Under the pieces are notes generated by a model. The model had not been told where the DNA came from. It saw only the letters and a program-made list of their open reading frames with translations, and searched no databases. The position numbers were made by a program, and so were the translations under genes. This document shows, in pieces, positions 25,739 through 34,595 of a DNA stretch of 64,000 nucleotides. Where the stretch lies: the NCBI GenBank assembly GCA_964491515.1, contig CAZBGQ010000003.1, positions 30,616 to 94,615 of the forward strand, given 5' to 3'. Within the stretch, counting starts at the first letter, position 1. Every line of letters begins with the position of its first letter. The stretch comes from CAZBGQ01 sp964491515. GTDB lineage: Bacteria; Patescibacteriota; Gracilibacteria; UBA1369; UBA12473.

Positions 25739-26347
25739 ATGGATAAATTCTTAATTGCTACCGGGAATCAGGGTAAGTTTGGAGAGATTTGTGATATTTT
25801 GCAAGCGCTTCCTTATGATGTTGTTTCGCTTTCTGATTTAGAAGGGGATGTGGCTCAAGTAGAAGAAGATGGCGAAACTCATGAAGCGAATGCGCGTTTG
25901 AAGGCGCGGTATTTTTGGGAGAAGACAGGATGGATGACATTAGGGGAAGATTCAGGATTAGAAGTGGACGCTCTTAAGGGAGAGCTGGGTTTACATACTC
26001 GGCGATGGGGAGCGGGACATGATGCTCCCGATGAGGAGTGGTTGAGTTATTTTTTAAAGCGCATGGAATCTGTTCCAGATGAAAATCGTACGGCTCGATT
26101 TATTTGTTTGGCTGTATTGATGATGCCTGATGGAACGGAATATGTGTTTGAGGGCGAGGTGAAAGGAACTATTATGCGTGAGCAACAAGCACCTATTTTG
26201 CCTGGCTTGCCTTTGAGTTCGGTGTTTTTAAGTGATGGAGCTGATTGTGTGTATGCGGCCCTTGCAAAGGAAAAGAAAGCTCAGGTGAGCCATCGTGGTC
26301 ATGCGGTTGGACAAGTGAACGACTTTTTACTCAGTAACTTCCTCTGA
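25739..26347 (+). CDS. rdgB: Non-canonical purine NTP pyrophosphatase (RdgB/HAM1)
   Basis: Hydrolyses dITP, XTP and related damaged nucleotides to monophosphates. The N-terminal FLIATGNQGKFGEI and central LGEDSGLEVDALKGELGLHTRRW are the family signatures; SHRGHAVGQVNDFLL is the C-terminal SHR motif region. About 202 residues. Its 3' end overlaps the convergent lipoprotein gene by 21 bases. Confidence 0.92.
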   Translation: MDKFLIATGNQGKFGEICDILQALPYDVVSLSDLEGDVAQVEEDGETHEANARLKARYFWEKTGWMTLGEDSGLEVDALKGELGLHTRRWGAGHDAPDEEWLSYFLKRMESVPDENRTARFICLAVLMMPDGTEYVFEGEVKGTIMREQQAPILPGLPLSSVFLSDGADCVYAALAKEKKAQVSHRGHAVGQVNDFLLSNFL

Positions 26348-26749
26348 AGCTCCGTAGGCGTCCTTAGGTTCAATGATGATGAATAAAGGTGTTCCTCCTT
26401 CGGTGCTTGGTTTTGCGGTAAAATGAACAGCGTCTTCGTTTTTAAGAAAGCTTCGTCCGTTACTTTCACTAGATGAAATAATCCATCCTTGGCTTTCCAT
26501 GGCTTTTTCAGCGAAGTTGAGAAGTTCGGCTTCTTCGAGAGTTGTCATGTATTCGTGATTTTCAACTTTCCCTGAAATATTTGTTCGGATAAAGGTTGAT
26601 TCTTCTGGGAGTGTTATGTCTCCCCACCCATCAATGGGGGAGATGAAACTGAGTTCACTTTCTGCTTTATTGGCGCCGCAGCCTGAAAGACTCATTACAA
26701 GTACGAGAGTGGTTAAAATGGAGAGGCTAGTTTGGATTATTTTTTTCAT
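26327..26749 (-). CDS. Putative lipoprotein
   Basis: 140 residues starting MKKIIQTSLSILTTLVLVMSLSGCG: a lipoprotein signal peptide with lipobox LSGC. The mature part is a small alpha/beta domain of unknown family (FAEKAMESQGWIISSSESNG). The longer frame to 26815 adds a non-signal N-terminus and is rejected. It lies 55 bases downstream of the PBP1A gene on the same strand, so it may assist wall synthesis; that is inference from position only. Confidence 0.7.
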   Translation of the reverse strand: MKKIIQTSLSILTTLVLVMSLSGCGANKAESELSFISPIDGWGDITLPEESTFIRTNISGKVENHEYMTTLEEAELLNFAEKAMESQGWIISSSESNGRSFLKNEDAVHFTAKPSTEGGTPLFIIIEPKDAYGASEEVTE

Positions 26750-26804
26750 TTCAAATGGCTTTAGTAAGGTAAAATTGAGTGATCGTACCATAGCAAAAAA
26801 TGAT

Positions 26805-29477
26805 TTAGTTTTCAACTTTTACTTGAATGGTACTGCTGCTGCGATAGCCAAGTTGGTCGTAGGCAAAGGCGGTAAGGTTGTAGGCTCTTCCCTTAGAGGC
26901 ATTGACTGGAATACGTACTTGGCCACGATATGGCGGGCTGACTTCTGTGAATTGTAGTTGGTCTTCGAGGTAGAATTCAACTTTTTCGAATCCATTGGGT
27001 GCGGTTACTTCTACGTCAACATAGGTGCGTCCACGGCTGATTTGGCTGTAGTTGGTTGGTGAGGTGATTGCAATTGAAGGACTTGCGGAAAATGTGCTTA
27101 AGGTGTGAACTTCATCGATTTCAGTGGGTGGCTTTTCTATCCCTTCTGTTTCTTCTATCCAGGCGTCAATACCAGATTGCCAATAACTGTATTCTGGAAT
27201 GATGGCTCGGTGGTCGATGTATTGGTTTTCTTCTAGGGACCAAGCAGGAGAGAATTCATTGGCAATGAGTTCGGTGTGTTTGTCGACAACAAGTTCCATG
27301 TAGCGATTGTCGATTTCGGTTGGGACATTGAAGCTGGCAAATATTTCTTCGCGGATAAGGTCTTCGGGAGTGTCACTGGTTGGAATGAGTCCTGTTTGTT
27401 CATTTACAGTGGCGGTGATAATTCCTTGCGGCCGAGGGAATTCTTCTCGGGCTAGTGGAGCAAGGGCGCGTGTCATGAATTCGTTCCAGATGGGGCCGGC
27501 AACATCATGGCCGTTTGCGTTGTAACTCATGGCGGCTCCGTCCGCATTGCCGGCCCATACGCCGGCAGCTAACTTCGTACTGTATCCCATGAGCCAGGCG
27601 TTGTTAGGTACGTTGTCTCCGCGCTCACTTTTCTTATTACTTGTTCCGGTTTTGGCTGCGACAACTTGACCAGCTACTCGAGTGCGGACTCCTACGTTTT
27701 CAACAGGATCGGATAAAATATTGTTTATTAGGTAGGCGACTTGAGAGTCAAGGGCTCGGATTCCTTCATTGTCTTCCCATTGTTCTAGGATTTCACCTTC
27801 TCGATTTTCAATTTTTAGGATTGGGCTGATTTCTTTTTTTATGCCATTGTTGGCGAATACGCTGTAGGCACCTACCATATCTAAGAGGCGAACCTCCCCG
27901 CTTCCTAGGGCTAGAGGCCATCCGTATCCAATATTTTCATCAAGGGAGATGCCGAAATTTTCCATAAATGGAATGATTTCAGTTTCTTGGCCTGCGAGGA
28001 AGTAGGATTTAACTGCAGGGATGTTTCTAGAATGAGCTAATCCTTTTCGGATAGAAATTGGGCCAAGGAACTGTCCATCGTAGTTTTGAGGATATTGACC
28101 GGGGCCAAATTGAGTTTCAACGTCATATAAAACAGTGGCAGGAGAATAGCCATTGAGAAACGCGAGTGCGTAAACAAAAGGCTTAAATGAGGATCCTGGT
28201 TGTCTGTACCGCGTGGAGATGTTGACGTTCCCATCAATTTCTTCGTTAAAGTAGTCTGCGGATCCAACCATGGCGAGGATTTGTCCGGTTTGAGGATGGA
28301 TAGCTACTAGGCTGGCATTGTTTGCATTGAATTGAGTGGTGTTTCTTTCTTGGTAGTTGGCAACACTTTCTTCAGCGATTTCTTGCATGGTGGGATCGAT
28401 ACTTGTAAAAACACGTAATCCTCCTTGTTCCAGCACTTCTTTTCCGTATTTTTCTTCGATTAATTCTTTTACAAAAAGTACAAAGTGAGGGTATTTTATG
28501 TTTTCTCTATAAGGTTTGAATTCGAGTTGGTGGGACTCTTCGATGGCGGCGTTTTTTTGTGCTTCGGTGATCATGTCTTGTTCGGCCATGGATTCTAGAA
28601 CGATATCGACGCGTCCAGAAATGTAGATGGTTTTACCGTTGCCAAGTTCGATATTTGCTCCAATTGCACCTCGTACATATTCGTCTAGGTTGAGATCTTT
28701 CCAAGATTCAATATTTCGTGTTTCTAATTGTTCTGGTGAAAACTCAATAGCCAGGTGAGAGTTTCGATTGTTTCCGTAGGGTGAATAGCGAGTGGGAGCT
28801 TTGGGGAGTCCGGCAAGTATGGCGCTTTCAGTTAAGGTAAGTTCGTTGGCTGGTTTGTCGAAGTAGGTTTGAGCGGCGAGCTCTGCTCCGTAAGCGTTGT
28901 TGCCATAAGGAATTTCGTTGAGATAGAGCTCGAGGATTTCCTCTTTATTGAATTTACCTTCTACTCGGGTGGCTAGAATAAGTTCTTGGAATTTGCGTTT
29001 GTAAGTTTGCTCCGGGTTGAGAAAGATGTTTTTCACCAACTGTTGAGTGATAGTGGAGCATCCACGTCGTATTCCAACACCAAAGGCCTCGTATCCTATT
29101 GCTTTGATGTAACAAGGGAGATCAAAGCCACGATGATCATAAAACTCATCGTCTTCTACAGCTATGGTGGCGTCGATTAAGTAGGGACTTATGGTTTGAA
29201 GAGGAATGATTTTTCGATTTTCTTCTCCGTGAACGGCATATAGAATTTCACCTTCGCGGTCCATGATGAGTGTGGATTGGGCTTGAAGTAGGTCTTCTCC
29301 TTTATCAATGGAGGGTAGTCCAAATCCGTAAATCAAAAATGCGAGGAAAATAAGGATGAACCCAAAAAGGGAGCCGGCAACTATTATTATGAGCGCGTAC
29401 CTGAGATAGCGTTCCCATAAAGGAAGCATGGGGTGTGGCTTTATTGTCTTCCAGAGTTGGCTTAAAATTTGTTTCAT
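26805..29477 (-). CDS. Class A penicillin-binding protein (PBP1A type)
   Basis: Bifunctional peptidoglycan synthase, 890 residues. A single transmembrane segment (about 26-52) is followed by the GT51 glycosyltransferase with EDDEFYDHRG (108-117) and STITQQLVKN. The transpeptidase has SSFK in RQPGSSFKPFVYALAF, the SxN motif HSRN, and KTGTS. A C-terminal beta domain of about 100 residues (SIAITSPTNYSQISRGRTYVDVEV) looks like a penicillin-binding-protein Ig-like module. All catalytic motifs are intact. Confidence 0.94.
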   Translation of the reverse strand: MKQILSQLWKTIKPHPMLPLWERYLRYALIIIVAGSLFGFILIFLAFLIYGFGLPSIDKGEDLLQAQSTLIMDREGEILYAVHGEENRKIIPLQTISPYLIDATIAVEDDEFYDHRGFDLPCYIKAIGYEAFGVGIRRGCSTITQQLVKNIFLNPEQTYKRKFQELILATRVEGKFNKEEILELYLNEIPYGNNAYGAELAAQTYFDKPANELTLTESAILAGLPKAPTRYSPYGNNRNSHLAIEFSPEQLETRNIESWKDLNLDEYVRGAIGANIELGNGKTIYISGRVDIVLESMAEQDMITEAQKNAAIEESHQLEFKPYRENIKYPHFVLFVKELIEEKYGKEVLEQGGLRVFTSIDPTMQEIAEESVANYQERNTTQFNANNASLVAIHPQTGQILAMVGSADYFNEEIDGNVNISTRYRQPGSSFKPFVYALAFLNGYSPATVLYDVETQFGPGQYPQNYDGQFLGPISIRKGLAHSRNIPAVKSYFLAGQETEIIPFMENFGISLDENIGYGWPLALGSGEVRLLDMVGAYSVFANNGIKKEISPILKIENREGEILEQWEDNEGIRALDSQVAYLINNILSDPVENVGVRTRVAGQVVAAKTGTSNKKSERGDNVPNNAWLMGYSTKLAAGVWAGNADGAAMSYNANGHDVAGPIWNEFMTRALAPLAREEFPRPQGIITATVNEQTGLIPTSDTPEDLIREEIFASFNVPTEIDNRYMELVVDKHTELIANEFSPAWSLEENQYIDHRAIIPEYSYWQSGIDAWIEETEGIEKPPTEIDEVHTLSTFSASPSIAITSPTNYSQISRGRTYVDVEVTAPNGFEKVEFYLEDQLQFTEVSPPYRGQVRIPVNASKGRAYNLTAFAYDQLGYRSSSTIQVKVEN

Positions 29478-29552
29478 GCGGACGAAAGGATAGCAGATTT
29501 TCGGGTTGGGGGCGAGTTTTGAACCATAATTAGAAGGGGGGCTTTTTACACA

Positions 29553-29621
29553 GTGCAGTAATGATTTTTGGAGAACATATTTACAGGTTTGAGTTTGGCG
29601 TTCATGTCAAATGCATTGCAC
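29553..29621 (+). ncRNA. Small structured element B (paired with element A at 6822)
   Basis: A 69-base segment in the 288-base divergent spacer between the PBP1A and NIF3 genes. GTGCA plus ATG pairs with CAT plus TGCAC, leaving a GTA bulge; past one mismatch the helix continues with CA/TG-type pairs. The interior shares CATATT, CAGGTT, TTTGG-loop-TCAAA and CATGTCAAAT with element A, while the closing helix differs in sequence but keeps pairing. About 70 bases downstream is GGAACGGCGGATGAAC (29692-29707), also present at 2620-2635. Confidence 0.5.
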
Positions 29622-29728
29622 GGTAGAAGAAATGACTGAGAGTTTTGAACATTTTTTCATAAATATTTCATTACGATTTAATGAACGGCGGGGAACGGCG
29701 GATGAACATGGCGTGTCGGAGAATGTGT

Positions 29729-29734
29729 TACACT
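29729..29734 (+). promoter_or_regulatory. Extended -10 promoter of the NIF3 gene
   Basis: TGTTACACT, an extended -10 element (TGn before TACACT), lies 31 bases before the ATG. Confidence 0.5.
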
Positions 29735-29765
29735 AATCAGGATTTAAAATTTAACCTCTACTATT

Positions 29766-30737
29766 ATGGCGGTCGCGATTCAAAAACTTTATGACACTAT
29801 GTTAAAAATGGGTCAGAAAAATGATCCTCGTTCTCAGAAAGAAATTGATGCCATGATGGCAGATCGTAAAAAAGCTTACGATAAATTGGAGGGAAAAAAG
29901 AAGGAATATTTTTATAAAGATTCTTTGGTGAATCCGTATGGGGATTCTGGGGTTATGTATGGCGATATGAAGAGAACGGTGAAGACAGCCCTAGTTTGTA
30001 TTGATGCGGATAAACAAGAAGTAGTACTGGCTCATGCGTTAAAAGGAGGGAAAAATGAGGTTGATATGATTATTTCTCATCACCCAGAAGGACGAGGGTT
30101 GGTGGATTTAACTCGAGTTATGAGTGTGCAGGAAACGGTTATGGTTAAACATGGCGTATCAATCAATATTGTGGAAAAATTGCTGGCAAAACGTATTTCC
30201 GAATTAGACCGGGGGTTGCATCCTATTAATCACTATCAGCCGATTGATGCGGCTCGATTGTTGGATATTCCTTATATGTGTTGCCACACGCCGGCGGATA
30301 ATTCGGTTCATGCGTTTATGGAGGATTTTGTGGATAAGCGTGCGTCTAAGTTGAAGACTGTGGGAGATTTGATGGAAGCGTTTTTTGATATTGAAGAGTT
30401 TCAAGAAGCAGAACGTTTAGGGACGGGTCCAATGATTTTTGCAGGATCGCCTACGTCTAAATTAGGAAAAATTGCGGTCATGGGAATGACGGGTGGTACT
30501 TCTGGGAATGATGATATTTTTGAGCAGCTGAGCCGTGCGGGCGTGGGGACCGTTATTTCCATGCACATGGGCGAAAAACCTCGTGAAAAAGCTGAAAAGT
30601 ATCATTTAAATGTGGTTATTACCGGTCACATGGCAAGTGATAGCTTGGGCTTGAATTTGGTGTTGGATCATATGGAAAAAGATGGTCTTAAGATTGTTCC
30701 AGGTGGTGGATTTATTCGTGTTAAGCGGAAGGTTTAA
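29766..30737 (+). CDS. NIF3-like protein
   Basis: 323 residues. The segment DMIISHHPEGRGL (about residue 100) is the metal-binding HHP motif of NIF3/DUF34 proteins, and the C-terminal ITGHMASDSLGLNLVLDHME supplies the second metal-binding part. NIF3 proteins are widespread di-metal hydrolase-like proteins; the annotation 'GTP cyclohydrolase 1 type 2' is common but not established. The N-terminal ~60 residues are Lys-rich and not part of the usual core. Confidence 0.75.
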   Translation: MAVAIQKLYDTMLKMGQKNDPRSQKEIDAMMADRKKAYDKLEGKKKEYFYKDSLVNPYGDSGVMYGDMKRTVKTALVCIDADKQEVVLAHALKGGKNEVDMIISHHPEGRGLVDLTRVMSVQETVMVKHGVSINIVEKLLAKRISELDRGLHPINHYQPIDAARLLDIPYMCCHTPADNSVHAFMEDFVDKRASKLKTVGDLMEAFFDIEEFQEAERLGTGPMIFAGSPTSKLGKIAVMGMTGGTSGNDDIFEQLSRAGVGTVISMHMGEKPREKAEKYHLNVVITGHMASDSLGLNLVLDHMEKDGLKIVPGGGFIRVKRKV

Positions 30738-30746
30738 GTAGCCCTT

Positions 30747-33506
30747 TTATCGAAGTTCTCCACCGGTTTTCTTGATTGCTTCTAGTACGGTTTGGTGTGT
30801 TTGTTGGAATTCTTTGTCGGTGAGAGTGTGATCGTTGTGTCGAAGTTCAACACCGAAGGCGAGGGATTTTTTATCTTCCGGAATACCTTTCCCCTGATAC
30901 ATGTCAAAGAGTTTAACTGACTGAATCAGTTTAAGTGGGTCGGCTCGGCGAATGATTTTTTCGAGATCGGCGATTTGGGATTTTTTGTCGATAAGGAAGG
31001 ATATGTCGAATGACATTCCGGGGAATTTGGGGAGTGGTTGGAATGTTTGAGGGGTTCGACCGTGGGCAACTAGTTTGGTGAAATTGAGTTCAGCAAGTGC
31101 TATTCGGTGTTCTAGTCCGAAGGATAGCGCGACCCCAGGATGGAGTTCGAATACATATCCTATGGCTTCTCCTTGTTGGATGATTTCGAGACATTTTTTA
31201 GGATGCGCGTAGAGTGGCGGCGTGGTCGATGGCCGAAGTTGGATATTGGAGGGACGGAAAATATCAAGAAATGCTTCGAGTGCGGCTTTGGCTTCGTAGA
31301 ATGGTTCGTACTGTTTTCGTTGGGCGACGGAGAGGGAGAGCCATTTTTCTTCTAGTGGCATGTATTCCCCAATTTCGCGGTAGGTTCGTCCGATTTCGAA
31401 TAGTTTAAGGTGATCGTTTTCGTGGCTGTTTTTGGTGATGCTTTGAAGCATGCCGGGAATTAGGCTTACACGCATGTGCGTTTGGTCTGAGGAAAGGGGG
31501 TTCATTACTTTGATGTGTCGTATGTCTTGAAGTCCGCACTGCGTGAAAAGTTCTTTATTGTAGAATGAGTAATTCATGACTTCGGTGAAGCCGAGAGTGT
31601 TCGCTAGGATGTTGCGAATGGCGTGTTTGTGGAATCGTTCTTCGTTTTCTCGTGGAAGTTGTGTCGGAAGTTTGGGTAAAATGGGTTTGATATTTTCGTA
31701 GCCATAGAGACGAGCGATTTCTTCAACAAGGTCTTCTTCGATGGAAACATCTCCAGTGGCTCGGTGGGTGGGGACGGTAACTTTGAATGGTTTTCCCGTG
31801 GTTTTGTTTGGAGTTACTTTAAATTCGAGAGCGGTCAAAATACGGACCATATCGTGTTCGGGAATGTCGGCTCCAATTTTACTCACAGCTGAAATTGGAT
31901 TGAGAGTTATTTTAAGTGAAGGTTTTCCCCATTCTCCTTTTGTGGTGAGGGGGGTGATGAGCGCGGCATCGGGGCAGGTTTCCTTGAGCAAAACGAGGGC
32001 TCGAGCAATTGCTTGATCGGTCAGGGCTGGGTCTAATCCTTTTTCAAATCGTTGTGAGGCATCTGATCGTAGTCCGTGTCGTGTCGACATTTTTCTTACG
32101 GTGATGGGGTTGAAATTTGCTGCCTCTAAAATAATTTCAGTAGTTGAGTTGGTGATTTCTGATTCTGCGCCGCCCATAACACCGGCCATTCCGAGGACAT
32201 CATTTTTGTTGTTAGCGATGATGAGATCCTCTTCGGTTAATTTTCTTTTTTTGCGATCAATAGTTTCTAGGGCTTCTCCTTTTTCTGCGTGGCGAACGGT
32301 GAGCTGATCGGAGCCAACAGAGGCTCTATCGTAGGCATGCATGGGTTGTCCAAGCTCGAGCATCACGTAATTGGTGAGGTCGACTAGGTTGTTGATTGGG
32401 TTGATATCGGCTGCTTGTAGTTTAGATCTCATCCATTGTGGAGATTCGGTGACGTGAACGCCTGTTACCACACATCCGGAAAATTGAGGGCAGTCTTTTT
32501 TTGATTTGATGGCAATTTTGAATTTTTTCTTGGGATTTCCTTTGTTGTATTTGAGGAGTGGGGCGAGCGGTTTGAGAGGTTTTTTAAGGATAGCGGCTAG
32601 TTCGCGAGCCATGCCGTAATGACCCCATAGATCAGGGCGATGAGTGAGTGATTTATTGTCTACGTCAAAGGAGTAATCTCTCATATTGAGGACGTCGGCG
32701 ACTGGGCGACCTAGTGGTGTTTTCTCTGGGAATCGGGTGATGCCTTCGATGGTGTTTTCTAGTCCCATTTCATTGTCTCCGCACACCATTCCTTGTGATT
32801 TATGGCCTTTGATTTCAGTATTTTTAATGGGGCCAATTGGAAGTATTGCACCTGAAAGAGCGATGGGAAGAATTTCGTTTACTTCGATCTTATAGACTGA
32901 TCCAAATATGATTTGAATGGTTTTCCATCCAATGTCGAATTGACCAATGTGGAGCTTGTCCGAGTCTTTCATTTTTTCATAGGACATTAATTTGCCAGTG
33001 ACCACATTGTGTAGGTATTTGTCTTGAGGTAGTACACCTTCTATTTCGCAGGTGTGAAGTGTCAGTAAGTCTCCTAGTTCTTGGGGGCTGTAAGCGGATG
33101 TGAGTTTGAGTGCCTCAATGAGTGGGGTTCCTGGTGTCCATTTTTTCTTTGAATCGAGAATCCAAATATTTCGTGAGTTACCATGTCCAAGATTGAGTTC
33201 TTCTTTGGAGCAGATCATTCCATGGCTTTCGGCGCCGCGTATTTTTGATTTTCCAATTTCGAAATTTCCAGGTAAAACAGCTCCAATCTTTGCGACTGGA
33301 ACGTGTGCGTTGGCTACAAGATTAACTCCTCCACAGACAATTTGAATTGTTTCATTCCCTATGTTTATTTGGGCGATGTTGAGTCCGTCGGCGTCGGGAT
33401 GTTTTTGTATGGATTTTACATAACCAACTACTACGTTGTTTAGTGAGGTTTTATTGAGAACCTTTACGTTAACAAAATTGGTGAGCCAGTTGAGAGAAAT
33501 GTGCAT
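30747..33506 (-). CDS. pheT: Phenylalanine-tRNA ligase beta subunit with duplicated tRNA-binding domain
   Basis: Charges tRNA-Phe together with PheS. 919 residues, over 100 more than usual. After the short MHISLNWLTNFV start come two EMAP-II/OB-like tRNA-binding domains: about 24-130 (ending IRGAESHGMICS) and about 166-270 (IKGHKSQGMVCG). Between them is the LLTLHTCEIEGV segment that normally precedes the only OB domain. Then follow B3/B4 editing, B5 (ISAVSKIGADIPEHDMVRIL), the core, and a C-terminal anticodon-binding FDX-ACB domain. It lies two bases after pheS. Confidence 0.95.
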   Translation of the reverse strand: MHISLNWLTNFVNVKVLNKTSLNNVVVGYVKSIQKHPDADGLNIAQINIGNETIQIVCGGVNLVANAHVPVAKIGAVLPGNFEIGKSKIRGAESHGMICSKEELNLGHGNSRNIWILDSKKKWTPGTPLIEALKLTSAYSPQELGDLLTLHTCEIEGVLPQDKYLHNVVTGKLMSYEKMKDSDKLHIGQFDIGWKTIQIIFGSVYKIEVNEILPIALSGAILPIGPIKNTEIKGHKSQGMVCGDNEMGLENTIEGITRFPEKTPLGRPVADVLNMRDYSFDVDNKSLTHRPDLWGHYGMARELAAILKKPLKPLAPLLKYNKGNPKKKFKIAIKSKKDCPQFSGCVVTGVHVTESPQWMRSKLQAADINPINNLVDLTNYVMLELGQPMHAYDRASVGSDQLTVRHAEKGEALETIDRKKRKLTEEDLIIANNKNDVLGMAGVMGGAESEITNSTTEIILEAANFNPITVRKMSTRHGLRSDASQRFEKGLDPALTDQAIARALVLLKETCPDAALITPLTTKGEWGKPSLKITLNPISAVSKIGADIPEHDMVRILTALEFKVTPNKTTGKPFKVTVPTHRATGDVSIEEDLVEEIARLYGYENIKPILPKLPTQLPRENEERFHKHAIRNILANTLGFTEVMNYSFYNKELFTQCGLQDIRHIKVMNPLSSDQTHMRVSLIPGMLQSITKNSHENDHLKLFEIGRTYREIGEYMPLEEKWLSLSVAQRKQYEPFYEAKAALEAFLDIFRPSNIQLRPSTTPPLYAHPKKCLEIIQQGEAIGYVFELHPGVALSFGLEHRIALAELNFTKLVAHGRTPQTFQPLPKFPGMSFDISFLIDKKSQIADLEKIIRRADPLKLIQSVKLFDMYQGKGIPEDKKSLAFGVELRHNDHTLTDKEFQQTHQTVLEAIKKTGGELR

Positions 33507-33508
33507 GA

Positions 33509-34552
33509 TTAGAATTGTTCAGCGAAGCGAAGATCGCCTGACGTTAAATGACGGATGTCGTCGATGCCATAACGCATCATAACGAGACGTGTTAAACCGA
33601 AGCCGAAGGCCCAGCCTTGATATTCATTGGGGTCAACTCCTCCAGCGCGAAGAACAGATGGGTGAGTCATCCCGCATCCCATGAATTCAATCCAGCCGGT
33701 TTTTTTGCAAACTTTACATCCTTTTCCTTCGCAGAAAATACAGGACATGTCTAATTCCATTCCGGGTTCAACAAAGGGGAAGTAACCTGGGCGAAATCGA
33801 ATTTTCATTTCTTTTTTGAAAAGCCTAGAAAGGAAATCGAGCATTACGCCTTTGAGGTGAGCCAGGGAAATGTCTTTATCGATGAGGAATCCTTCAACTT
33901 GGTCGAAGGTGTGTTCGTGTGAGGCGTCAGTGGCTTCGTTTCTAAATACACGTCCCGGAACGATGATTCGTAGGGGGGCACCGTATTTTTTCATCGCACG
34001 AACTTGATTGGGAGATGTGTGGGTTCGTAGCACAAGATGCCCTTCGTCGGCATGGGGTTTTTTATCAATGAAAAAAGTATCTTGCATGTCGCGGGCCGGG
34101 TGGTGTGCGGGAATGTTGAGCCCTTCAAAGTTATAAAACTCAGATTCAATCTCAGGGCCATCAATGATGGTGAATCCCATTTGTTGGAAAATACGTTCAA
34201 CCTCTTCTTGTACCTGGTATAGAGGATGAATATGGCCACGTTCTGGTTGTTGTCCGCTGGCGGTGAGGTCTATCCAGTCATTTGATAATGAGGCTTCAAT
34301 GGCTTTGTTTTCCAGTTCGTTTTGGCGTTGCTTAAAGAGTTCTTCAATTTTAATCTTGAGTTCATTGGCAGCTTTCCCAAAGGTTTTTTTATCTTCGGGA
34401 GAAAGGTCTTTGAGGCCACGAAGTACTTTGGTTAGTTCTCCCTCCTTGCGGGAAAGATACTGCGTGTGGAAAGCTTCCAAGTCGGCTTGGGTTGATGCTT
34501 TTTCTAGCGCAGTAAGAGCTGTCTTTTCCAGATTTTGTAAGGCTTGTTTCAT
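33509..34552 (-). CDS. pheS: Phenylalanine-tRNA ligase alpha subunit
   Basis: Class II synthetase catalytic subunit, 347 residues. It has an N-terminal coiled-coil tRNA-binding arm (about 1-85), motif 2 region GRVFRNEATDASHEHTFDQVEG, and motif 3 WAFGFGLTRLVMMRYGIDDIR. Between these it has CIFCEGKGCKVCKKTGWIEFMG, a cysteine-rich insertion typical of bacterial PheS. It forms an operon with pheT. Confidence 0.97.
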   Translation of the reverse strand: MKQALQNLEKTALTALEKASTQADLEAFHTQYLSRKEGELTKVLRGLKDLSPEDKKTFGKAANELKIKIEELFKQRQNELENKAIEASLSNDWIDLTASGQQPERGHIHPLYQVQEEVERIFQQMGFTIIDGPEIESEFYNFEGLNIPAHHPARDMQDTFFIDKKPHADEGHLVLRTHTSPNQVRAMKKYGAPLRIIVPGRVFRNEATDASHEHTFDQVEGFLIDKDISLAHLKGVMLDFLSRLFKKEMKIRFRPGYFPFVEPGMELDMSCIFCEGKGCKVCKKTGWIEFMGCGMTHPSVLRAGGVDPNEYQGWAFGFGLTRLVMMRYGIDDIRHLTSGDLRFAEQF

Positions 34553-34595
34553 CAGGCCCTACTTTAGCGGGAAATGACGGGGGGGGCAACCTGGG

